This document shows, in pieces, positions 21,368 to 32,300 of a stretch of DNA of 46,701 nt. The notes under the pieces are model-generated. The model was not told the origin of the DNA, searched no databases, and worked only from the letters and a program-made list of their open reading frames with translations. The stretch's first letter is position 1. Each line of letters begins with the position of its first letter. A program made the translations under genes and the position numbers. The DNA comes from Acanthamoeba sp. SK_2022b (lineage: Eukaryota > Discosea > Longamoebia > Acanthamoebidae): positions 1 through 46,701 of the forward strand of contig JANDJZ010000355.1 in the NCBI GenBank assembly GCA_027943245.1, given 5' to 3'.

Positions 21368-21819
21368 ATGTCTACCGGTCCGAAGAAGTCGCGGCGAAAG
21401 GGAACGGAGCACTTCAACAAGCCTGAAATCAGCAAGGCGTGGATGAACTCGGAGATAGACGCCGACCGAGCTGGTGCTCCTTCCTTCTATTTCTTTCATT
21501 CAAATTGGGGTATGCGGGCCTGAAGTGATTGCGCGTGCAGAGAAGTTCCACGAGGTGCCTCAGCACCTCAAGGTTGGGGAGAAGGAAGTCTCCCGGTCTG
21601 GTGATGTCAAGATCAAGGGCAAACAGGAAACCAAGAAGCACCCTGCGGTACTTGCGCTGTCATGATTTAGCTGCTGGTGAAGGAGCGGCTATTGGCTGAC
21701 GTGGGCGGGAACAGCCGGACATTGCTCTGCCTGGGTTCAAGCAGGACTTGACGCAGAAGGAGACCGAGGGCCAGCCAAAGTTCGCCCAACAGACGGAGAA
21801 AATCCTTAACCAGTTCTGA
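21368..21819 (+). CDS. Small charged 105-aa protein, unknown
   Basis: Three exons (21368-21473, 21541-21647, 21715-21819) join in phase to 105 aa. The sequence is lysine- and glutamate-rich with no hydrophobic core: it starts MSTGPKKSRRKGTEHFNKPE, has a central KVGEKEVSRSGDVKIKGKQE, and ends PKFAQQTEKILNQF. It looks intrinsically disordered with basic N-terminus and possible short helices. I do not recognise the family. The clean phase-matched introns and amino-acid composition distinct from the surrounding frames support a real gene. It is expressed, if at all, in the same direction as both neighbours. Confidence 0.65.
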
Positions 21820-22238
21820 GAGCGGTGGAATTTAACTTGTCAGAAACGCAAGAACGCGCAGTCCTGTTATCGCTACCCTAACAACGGCATTAACAATAAA
21901 AACTTCTATTTGTTGAGACATATCTCCTTTGGCGACTGCAGCTACTTCTTGAGGTTGCAGAGTGCCTCTTTCATCACGAGGACTCACACCAATCTGCATC
22001 CTGCAAGGGAGCCACTCATTCCCAGGGCCGAGCGGTCCGACGGAGGCTACCGTGAAATGACGCGGCAGAAAAGTAGCGTCGCGCATTTCTGGCTGTAGGC
22101 GATTGGTTGCGCGCCGGACTCTCCACATACAAAAGCGCATGCGCCCAACGACCCACACTCACACCACCGTGCATAACAGCAATCTCTTGAGCATCTATCA
22201 GTAATTCTCGAAGAGACAACCTACAACTCAACTTCAAC
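21820..22238. other. Intergenic region upstream of the NmrA-like gene
   Basis: 419 bp; expected to hold the 3' end of the small-protein gene and the promoter of the NmrA-like gene. AATAAAAA at 21895-21902 may be a polyadenylation signal. No RNA gene or repeat seen. Confidence 0.35.
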
Positions 22239-23497
22239 ATGGCTACAACCACACAGAACATAGTGGTGCTTGGCGGCACCGGCGCACAGGGCACGGCTGT
22301 CGTTAGAGGTACCCGGCTCTGCCACACCACAACCTACTAGCCCTGACTCACTTTGATCCCGCTCGGTGCAGCTCTGGCGCAGGATGGAAGGTACCATGTT
22401 CGTGTGCAGACCCGCAACCCGAGCCACCGCAAGTCTCAGGAGCTGGCACAGCTTCCCAACGTCACATTTCACGTCGGGCACATTGAGTCCGATGAGCTTC
22501 TGAGGGAGGCCATGGAAGGGATGGACGGAGTCTTCTTCTTGGCCAACGGCTTCGCCATCGGCGAGAAGGCCGAACTCTTCTGGTCAATGCGCGCATTCGA
22601 GCTGGCCCGTGAGGTGGGCATCAAGCACTTTGTGTTCTCGAACCTCGACTACGGTCTTAAGAAGGGCGGCTACGACCCCAAGTTCCGCTGTGCTCACTAC
22701 GACGGCAAGGGCAGAGTCGCAGGTGCGTCTTCATCACTGCCCATTGGCTCACCCCAAAGGTAACATTACTCACCCGTTGGGTGCAGACTGGATCAAGCAG
22801 CAACCTACATCGCCCATGAAGTGGACTATCCTGACATCGGGTCCCTACATGGAGATGATGCACTTCATGTGGATCCCGAAATTCGACGAGGGCACATCGA
22901 CCTACCGGTTTGTAGCACCGCTGGGCGATAACGGGGCCATCCCCATGATCCACCTGGACGACCTTGGCCAATACACCCGCTGGGTGTTTGACCGCCCCGA
23001 GGAGTCGGCCGGCATCGACCTCGAGATCGCCACTGCGCACGTCAACTTCGAAGACGTGGCGCGAGCTTTCACCAAGATAACGGGCCACAAGGCTGTCTAC
23101 GTCGACGTGCCGCTGAAGACCTGGTTCGATGGCTTTGTCAAGGAGGGCGCCAGCAGCGCCGCCCAGGTGGACACCAACGAGGCCGGTGTGCTCACGTGGC
23201 GCGACAGCTTCACCGGATGGTGGAACCTGTGGCGCCATTCCGGTGGAGACCACCCTGTCATTGCACGAGACTACGCGCTGCTCGACAAGGTAGGGGGAGT
23301 TGAGGGATCAGATTGACTCTCACCGATAGTGTCGCCTATCTCATTCGTGTGCGTTGCCTTTCCCCAAACAGATACTGCCCAACAGGGTGCGGTCGATTGA
23401 GGAGTGGATGAAGAAGGTGGACTACAAGGGCGTCCACCAGGTCGTCCTCAAGGATCGCGAGGACAAGAACGGCGACCATCGCTACATAAAACCCTGA
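22239..23497 (+). CDS. NmrA-like NAD(P)-binding protein
   Basis: Four exons (22239-22308, 22372-22722, 22787-23289, 23372-23497) give 349 aa. The N-terminal dinucleotide loop is VVLGGTGAQGTAVVRAL (GxxGxxG, residues about 8-24). It is followed by RVQTRNPSHRKSQEL, where an Arg after beta-2 suggests NADP preference, then GMDGVFFLAN and KHFVFSNLDYGL. The central Tyr/Lys of classical SDR enzymes is missing, as in NmrA/HSCARG redox-sensor proteins, which bind NADP without oxidoreductase activity. Downstream are WTILTSGPYMEMM, IPMIHLDDLGQYTRWVFD and a C-terminal helix (RVRSIEEWMKKVDYKG). The role is probably regulatory or unknown. AATAAA at 23505-23510 lies 8 nt after the stop. Confidence 0.88.
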
Positions 23498-23786
23498 CAG
23501 TGACAATAAACCTTGGGTCACGTTATCTCCAAATGGCACGATAGGACATGGCCGTGGCAGTCAAGGCAGAAAAGGCGGTCGCTCAGCAGTCTGACCCGCA
23601 TCTCCGCCTGCGCAAGCGCTCACTCTTACGCACGCCGTGTTGGGTCCTCAGCACCTGCTCGCCCTGTGCACACGAAACTTCAGCAAACAAAAGCTAGATA
23701 ACAAAATAATAATAATGATTAAAAAAACAACAAACAACAAACAACAAACAACAAACAAAACACACACACCACACACAAAAACGAAT
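23498..23786. other. Convergent intergenic region with A/C-rich repeat
   Basis: 289 bp between the NmrA-like stop and the stop of the large PARP4-like gene. It contains a (CAAACAA)-type repeat at about 23728-23762 followed by CA-rich sequence. No gene recognised. Confidence 0.4.
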
Positions 23787-24061
23787 TCACCACGCTAATT
23801 GCCGAGGACGCACCTCGGTATCGCTTGGCAACAAGGGAGCGGCTACAGAAGCAGAGAGCTGGAGTGTAGCTTTGGCATCGCCGCCACGCCTGTAGATGGC
23901 AATGGGCACGCGCTCGGTGAAGGCCTTCATGTTGGGGGCGAAGTGTTCGTCCTCGGCGGGCACGAAGCCACCTTGCCAGCCTCCGGGAGCGATCCTGAGG
24001 AGGTCATCATAGATGGTGTACCTGATGTTCACAAACGCCGAGTCAGCTGCCCACTGTGTAT

Positions 24062-24140
<79 letters not shown>

Positions 24141-27100
24141 TTACCCTTTGCCCTGAGGTTCTAGTCCGACGCAGGTGAAGTGGTTGATCTCGACGTCCCC
24201 GATCATGCCTATCTCCTCGAAGGCGATCCAGGCGTGCAGGACGTATTGGCCCTGCTCCCGCATCTCTTCGGGTATCGCGAAGCACGACGCGTTCACAAAC
24301 ACCACAAACGCCGCGGGCTCCTCCTGCTCGGCCGCCAGGTACTCTCCAATCTGCAACGAATTCCGCACGACAGTTTAAGCACACGTGGCACACACACCAC
24401 ACACCACACACCACACACCACACACCACACACCACACACCACACACCACACACCACACACCACACACCACACACCACACACCACACACCACACACCACAC
24501 ACCACACACCACACACCACACACCACACACCACACACCACACACCACACACAGGGCAAAATAAAAACAGCTGTTACCTCTTCTGCGCAGGCCACGGGAAC
24601 GATGGCCCACAGGGACGAGGCCGGAAGGACGAGCGACAGCCAGTGGTGGGCCTCCTGCAGGAGGTACAGGAAGGCGTCCACGGCGCTGTGGGCCAGGCCG
24701 AACTCGAAGCCGCCCCTCTCCTGGAACTGAGTCCACACCTGGTGCGCGATATGCGTGTCGTGTGAGCACTCTCCTCTCCGAGGAACCGACCGTGGGTGGA
24801 GCGGGGGGGGGGTAAGGGGGAGGAGGCAAACCTGCTTGTAGGCTTGGGTGAGGTCCTTGCGGAAGGCGATGCTGGATTGGTCGGTCCACCGCGCGTACAG
24901 GCGAGACAAGTCGCGTATGAGGCTGTGCTCGTAGTCGCGCTCCTCCTTCACCCTGACAACACGACGGCGGCGGCGCACAGCGGTAAGCCAGCTGCCCCCT
25001 CGGGAGGTGGGCCGCCCCTTGAGGCGTGGGGGTGAGGGGGAAGGTACCCGACGGCGAGTCGCTCTGCGTGAGACGACCAAGCGGCCAGCGGGGTGAGGGT
25101 GAGGCCCAGCGCCAGCACGGCGTCGAGCCAGCAGTTGGCTCCTTCCTCGTGTTGCAGGGGGCCTGCGCGGGGGGGAAATGGCGAGGACACGCTTGTGAGC
25201 CCGCACATGTGGTGTGTGGGGGGGAGAGAGAGCAAGAAAGAACACGGAGCGCATACCCTTGAACACGTGGGTGAGCGCGCGGTCACGCAGAGCGCTGGGC
25301 GACCTCTCGGCGGCGATGCCGAACACGGTCATGAACGTGTCCTTCTGCGAATGGAACATGAAAATGAGCGACGGTCCAGTGTTGGCGCTATAATCTAACA
25401 CAGAGGCCGGTCGAGGTGTGGGCTGGGTGGGTGTACCTCGGCGAGGCTGGCCATTGCCGCTCTCCTCGTCCCGCGCAGGGGCAGGCTGTCCCTCTCCGCG
25501 GGCTCCTTGCGGGCAAACTCTCGGTCGCGTCGCCTCCTCGTCGAGCGCGAGTCGACGCCAGTCCCGGCACGCGGGGCGTAGGGAGCCATCACCACAGGGG
25601 CGGCGGCGGCGCCGTCCTTTGACTCCTTCGCCAACGCCGGCGCCGGCGCGAGGGGCTGAGCAGCTGGCGGCGTTCGAGGCAGTCCGAACGCCGATGTCGC
25701 GGATGGTGTCGAGCCAAAGGCCGAGCCACCAAACAGTGAAGAAGACGACGACGGCGTCGGTGCCGGTCGTGCGCCCAAGGCTGGGGCGCCCCAGGGCGAG
25801 ATGGGGGACGACGAGGCCGATGCAGACGAAGCGCCAAAGGCCGACCCGCCAAACAGCGAAGAAGAGGGCGGGGCCGCCGAGGCCGAGCCAGCGCCTGGCC
25901 CGAACGACGACGAGGCCCCAAACGAGAAGGACGACGCTGGCGTCGACACGGTCGGTGCGCCAAAGGCCGACCCACCAAACAGCGAAGAAGCGCTCGCGTT
26001 CGCGTTCGTGGTTGTGCCGCCAAAAGAGAACGATGACGAAGATGACGACGACGAGGAGGAGAACCCAAAGGCGTTGAAAGCGTTGCTGGTAGTGGTGGTG
26101 GGCGTTCCGCCAAAGCTAAAGCCCGACGACGTGGGCTTGGCGACAGCCGGAGCCGCCGGCCCCCCGAAGAGCGACGACGACGCGCCAGGCGCAGATGAGG
26201 CAGGCCTGGGCGACGTCGGGGAGTAGGTGGGCGACGTGGGCGAGTAGATGGGCGACGACGGAGCGTAGGTGGGAGACGTCGGGGAGTAGGAGGGCGACGT
26301 CGGAGAGTAAGCGGGCGAAGTGGGGGAGTAAGTGGGCGACGACGGCGCATAGGTGGGAGACGTCGGGGAGTAGGAGTGCGGCGTGGGCGAGGAAACGCTC
26401 CAAGGGTTGACCACGAGGCCGGCGTCACGCTCCTCCTCGGCCATGGGAGCGACCGACAGCGCGCTGAAGCCGGTGTAGGCCCCGCCTCGGCCGCCCGAGA
26501 ACCCGCCGCGAGCGCCTCGAACTGAGCCCATACCCGCGCCTCGACCGCTGTGGCTGACGAGGCCGCCTCGACCGGATCCACCCGAGAAGCCACCGCGACC
26601 GCCGCGACCGCCGTCGCCGACGAGCCCGCCTCGACTCGATCCACCCGAGAAGCCACCGCGACCGCCGAAACCGCCCTCGCCGACGAGGCCGCCTCGGCTC
26701 GACCCACCCGAGAATCCACCGCGACCGCCCTCGCTGACGAGGCCGCCTCGGCTCGACACATTTGAGAAGCCGCCGCGACCGCCGAAACCGCCATCGCTTA
26801 CGAAGCCGCCTCGACTCGACACACCTGAGAAGCCGCCGCGACCGCCGAAGCCGCCCTCGCTGATGAGACCACCTCGGCTCGACACACCCGAGAAGCCGCC
26901 GCGACCGCCGAAACCGCCCTCGCTGATGAGACCGCCTCGGCTCGACACACCCGAGAAGCCGCCGCGACCGCCAAGGCCGCCATCACCGAGGCCGCCTCGG
27001 CTCGATCCACCCGAGAATCCACCGCGACCGCCCTCGCTGACGAGGCCGCCTCGGCTCGACACACTTGAGAATCCACCGCGACCGCCGAAACCACCCTCGC

Positions 27101-29321
27101 CGCCGAGACCGCCTCGACTCGATCCACCTGAGAACCCACCGCGACCGCCGAAACCGCCCTCGCTGACGAAGCCGCCTCGACTCGATCCACCCGAGAAGCC
27201 GCCGCGACCGCCGAAACCGCCCTCGCTGGCGAGACCACCTCGACTCGATACACTCGAGAACCCGCCGCGACCGCCTCGACCGCCATCGAAGAGGCCGCCT
27301 CGACCGCCTCGACTGCTTATTAGCGCGCCGCGACCGCCGAAGCCCCAGTCACCTTGGCCGCCCGGAGAAGGCGGTCGAACTGGCTGGCTGTCGGAGAAGG
27401 GCATGAAATTGCTCGGTGAGCTGCCCAACGGGCTGCGCCTGCGGTTACGGCTGCGCCTGTGGCTAGGGCTGCGGCTGCGGTTACGGCTGCGCCTGCGGCT
27501 AGGGCTGCGGCTACGGCTACGGCTGCGCCTGCGGCTAGGGCTGCGGCTGCGGCTACGACTGCGCCTGCGGCTAGGGCTGCTGCTGCGGCTGCGGCTACGA
27601 CTGCGGCTACGATTGCGCCTGCGGTCACGGTCTCTGTCCCTTGCGCTCGCCCTCTCGAGCTTGTCAGTCTCGCCCGACGCGGCGTGGTGGCCGACGTGAT
27701 GCGCGAGATGGATGCGCCTGGGCGAGGTGATGGCCGGCTCGGGGGCGTCCAGCGGAGACGCCAGCTCGTCGCCGAACGCGCTCAGCATGCGCCGCTTGGA
27801 CGCCGTCTCCAGCAGGGTCAAGCCCAAGGCCACGGGCTGGGCGCTGCAGTCCTGGGCCGCCTCGATCGAGTCGATCATGCACGACTGCTCCTGTGGGAGA
27901 AGTCAGCAGTCGGCGAGCACTGGCAGAGAGGGGGTTAAGCCACGAACGAACCTGGACCAGAGCGGCGATATCGCAGGACATCTCTTTGAGGCGGGCGACG
28001 TCGAGCGCCAGCGAATCGAGCTCGGCCTCGCGCTGCTCCCTCTCCCGAGACTCCCTGGCTTGCTTCGACTCCTGCCACGCGACGGGCTTGCGCTCGGGCC
28101 CACTCGCGGAGCCTTGGTCGCGCATGGATCGGGTCTTGGGGTCGTAGAGGGCCGCGCTCGGGTCCAAGTTGGCGAGATACTGCGCAAAGCGGCCTGGTTG
28201 GCGCAGACGCAGAGTTCGCGAAGGTAGGACCGAGCTCTCGAGCGTCGAGTCCAAGTCGTCGTCGTCGAGGGCGATGGCCTCCTCCTCCTTCTTCTTTTTG
28301 TCCTTGCCGCTGCCGAACATGGACACGGCAGCCCGCTGGACGGACCCATCGGGGTGGCGCACGATTTGGGCCTCGAACTCCTTTCTGCGCAGGAACGGGT
28401 GCTCCTCGTCATTGAGCTCGATTTCGGGTTCGTCTTCGTCTTCGTCGTCTTCTTCCTCTTCTTCTTCTTCTTCTTCGTTGTCGTCTTCTCCTCCTTCTTC
28501 ATGGTCATGCTCGTCTTCGCTTTCATCTTGATCAAGCTTGGCGTTGCCGACCTTGTCCGTCAGGTGCACGATCTCCGACGGGTCGAGGTGAGGCAAAGAC
28601 TTGTGCGACGGCATCAGTTCCGCGATCTGCAGGGCCTCCGTAGTCTGCAGCACCAACGGCGCGTTCCTGCCAATTTTATAATATAAAAATCAATTTCGTA
28701 ATTAAGAAATTAATACGAAAGTTATTAATATTTTTAAATCATAAAAAACTGCTGCGTGATCGCAAGGGCATTCGGTACCTGGTGTTGAAGCCGAGTTTGA
28801 GAACGTTGGGCCCAGGCTGCCCACAATCCCTGCGGCCGAAGGAAGTGTACTCTTCCTGTTGCCGGCCAACACACATGAGAGAGAGAGAGAGAGAGAGTCA
28901 GCTATGAGTGCGGCGTGGCTATCAATCGAACTGAATTACCAGAGTCGCGAGGGTGACGGGGTCGATCAGAGTGAACTTGTCGTTGGACAGGCCCACGACA
29001 ACCGAGCGGCCCGGCAGCTGGGCGTCGGAGGCATCGACGGTGGCGTGGAAGTAGACCGTCCTCTCCTTCTCCTCGTCGAGCGTCTTTGGACTGGCCGCAG
29101 ACACGGCGCCCGCCGGGGACTCGGTGCTGGCCACTTGGCCCAACGTGCCGTCCGTCGGCGACCTGGCCGGCTGGTCGTCGTCCCATCCCATGTAGGCGAG
29201 CTCGTCAACCTGCTCCCGCGCGACCAGCTCGTCGATCGACGGGCCCTCCCTCCGCTCTTCGCCCGGCTCGCGCTTCTCCACAGCCACTGTGTGCGCACAC
29301 AGTGAGTGTGTTGTGCTTTTG

Positions 29322-29384
<63 letters not shown>

Positions 29385-32300
29385 TGCATGCGTGTGTGCG
29401 GCATCGACAGAGGAAAGGACAAGTGTGCGGAGGTACCGAACGAAGTGAACTCGGTGATAATGGAGTACCGCTTGGAGAGGTCGATGATGTCCTGCTGTAT
29501 GCGGCGCCGCTCGTGGTTGTGCTTGGTCTTGTTGGCATCGTAGTTGCCGTCCTTGAACTGGGTGATCAGGGCCTTGGCGACGAGCGTGTGGAGCAGGTTG
29601 CCCTTGGTGAAGCACAGCTCGCTCGTGCTCACGCGCGTCTCGATCTCCTGCTCGCCGTTGCGCGCGTGCAGGAACGCCTGCGTACAGTTGTCGATGAAGC
29701 TGTAGACCATCTTCCGCTCGCCATTGAACAGCGAACTCATCTCCCTCGGCGCTTGCTGGATGCGCTCAGCGTGCTCGGTCGTCTGCACAACAGTGGCGAT
29801 CAGCGCTGTAGACGCATGGGCGAGGTATGAAAGGAATGCGAGCTTACCCATTGGACGGAGATGCTGGAAAGCGAGGGCTGGAGGGCGCGCCTGAACTGCC
29901 GCTCGATCTTGTTGCGGTTGGGCAGCGTGCCGGCCTCCATGAACTCGTGCGCGCCCGCACCGAGCCGAGCCAACGTGCGGAGCGTGTGGCGACTACGCAC
30001 GCCGAAGTCGACAGCAATGTGAGCAATGTGAGCCGCGGGCAAGCCCATGCACGACCATGATTGGGGGGGCAGGGAGGGGAGGGGGAAGCACGTGCCTGGC
30101 GTTCGAGCCGAACCCAAAAGTGAAGAGCCGCAGGCGCTGGCAGTGCAGGGCCACGGCGTGCGCGACGTGGTCCTCGTCGTTGATCTGGCCGTCGGTGAAG
30201 AGGAACACGTTGCGGGGGGACTTGCCTCCCGGGCTCGCACCGCCCAGCAGGTGGAGCGACCGCAGCGGACCGAACAGGTCGGTGCCGCCCATGTCGGCCT
30301 GCAGCGACCGAACGAACGCACGCGCGATCCGTAGCGCTGTGCCCCCCCCCCGACAAATTGTGTGTGTGTGAGAGAGAAAATGAGAGGCAGTCGGGAGGCG
30401 AGTGAGAAAAGGGTGAGTCACGCACCACTCTGGTCCGTGGTGGACCTTGACACCGCGAACAGGCTCTCGAAGCCCGACCCGAACACATACATGTTGAACC
30501 GGTAGTTATGCGCCGAGCCTGTGTGTGTCGTGTGTGGTGTGTGTATGTGTGTGTGTAAGTGAATTCTTGTGATTGACATTGGCGACGGAACCACCGGGCT
30601 TCGAACAGATGAGAAGAGGAGGGGTAACTGTCTACCTTGCGGCAGCAGGTCCAGGCTGGCCAGGAGAGCGCGCTTCATGTCCTCCATTGTCTCGCCCTTC
30701 ATCGACGAAGAGCAGTCGACAAAGAACAGGAACTCGCGCTCCTCGTCCCCGCTGACCTTGTACTCGAAGCGAGGGTAGAAGGCCACCTGCCGACACGGTA
30801 AAAGCGGGAGTGGGGGGTGATGGCTCGGTCAGTCACTCTTTAGATGAGCGAGCGATATGGGAAACAAGAGGGAGAGGAGCGGGGTGCAGGTGTACCATGG
30901 CCGCCTGAGTGTGGGTTTGCGGGTTGACCTCCACCCACATGCGGGGCTCGTTGGGCTTCTCGAGCGCGACCTGCAACACGAACTGCTTTCCCTGAAGCGA
31001 CGCATCTGTACGGCGCGCGTGCGGCAACGCAAGACAGCGACGCTCAGCCATCGACTTGAATCGACACGGGAGATGTGAGGTGGGAGAGGGCGGCTACCCG
31101 GTTTAAGCTGGACCGTTGCCTTGGTAGCCGTCCGCTTGAACCGCAACAGGGGCCCGTGCGAGGGGCTCGTGATGTGCAGGATCTCGTAGGGCATGTCGAT
31201 GCCGACCTGTGAGAAAGGCAAGGAGGGGTGAGCCTGAGGCGCTTAGCTCAAACGCTGGCAAGACCCGCACCTGCAGCCCGAAGCGCGCGCTATGGGCCTC
31301 GACGGCGACGGTGTCGGTGGTCGTTTGGGTGATCTGAGCGGCTGCGCTCTTCTGTTGTTGCGCGGAGACGCTGGCCGGCAGGCGGAAGATGATGTTGTCT
31401 CCATCGACCTTTGCCAACAAGTTAGTGCACGCGGCCGAAAAAAGAACAAAACAAAAAATACAAAGATAATCATATTATTAGAATAAATAAATAAATAAAA
31501 GAAAATTATGAGATGTAGCCTTCGGCGCACCTCCAGCTCAGTGACGTAGGTGATCTTGATGAGGGCGTCGCATTTCGGCGGTAGGTTGCCTACGCTCACG
31601 GTGAACACCTCCGGCTTCTCCTCGTCCATGAGGTAGGCGCCATGGCCCTCGCTCACGGCCTGCTGGTACTCCTTGTGGGCCTTCTCCTTCTCCTTCACCT
31701 CGCCGATGATATGCTTGCCGTTGATGAAGGCCTCGAAGCCGCACACAGCGCCCAGCTCGTCCAAGGGGAAGACCTACGCGAGGCGCACAGTCAACACAAG
31801 CTTGTTCGCACGCACACCGAGCGGCACGCACAAGCCCACGTTCTTAGGCGTACGTATTTGGCTTCGATGGCCTGCTCAGAGTCGTTCCTGTAGTGCTGCA
31901 TCACCACCACTCGCCCAATCATATCTGCCAAACTCCACGGATTAAGGATGCACACACGCAACACGCGCCCACGAGAATGGGGCCAGGGGAGTGGGCAAGA
32001 AACGGTACCCAGCAGGGAGGCCTTGATGTGGACGGCCTTCAGAGGCACCTCGACGTTCTCGCCGCCTTGTTTGGCCAGCAGCCCCGATTCGGTGGGCTTG
32101 GGAATAGAGGGCGAGGCCTCCAGGGATGGCTCCGGCTCGTCCAAGAGCGTGGGGGCGTCCCTGAGGAGCGGCTCGAGCAATTTTTGGCTGTCAGGGCCCT
32201 TCTGGACGTTGCGCCACGGCGGCGTGGGCTGGGCCATGAAGCTGGCTCCCTCGTCTGAAAACGAACGATCGAAGGGATGGGGGTGAGCTTTCGTCACGTG

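Noticed and set aside
24389..24551. CRISPR-like array
   Set aside because: Units are contiguous 7-mers with no spacers, inside a eukaryotic intron.
24385..24765. His/Thr/Pro repeat protein (HTTHHTP)
   Set aside because: Translation of the 7-bp intronic minisatellite; flanks are splice sites and antisense of the PARP4-like exon.
26213..26376. Fragment of an RPB1 (RNA polymerase II) gene
   Set aside because: Only heptads are present. Flanking sequence in the same frame is RGG and FG repeat, and no RPB1 body segments exist in the window.
26863..27699. Open + strand frame with [17 protein letters not shown] repeats, like a collagen or proline-rich protein
   Set aside because: Mirror image of the RGG repeat on the - strand; the - strand frame is continuous with PARP4-like exons.
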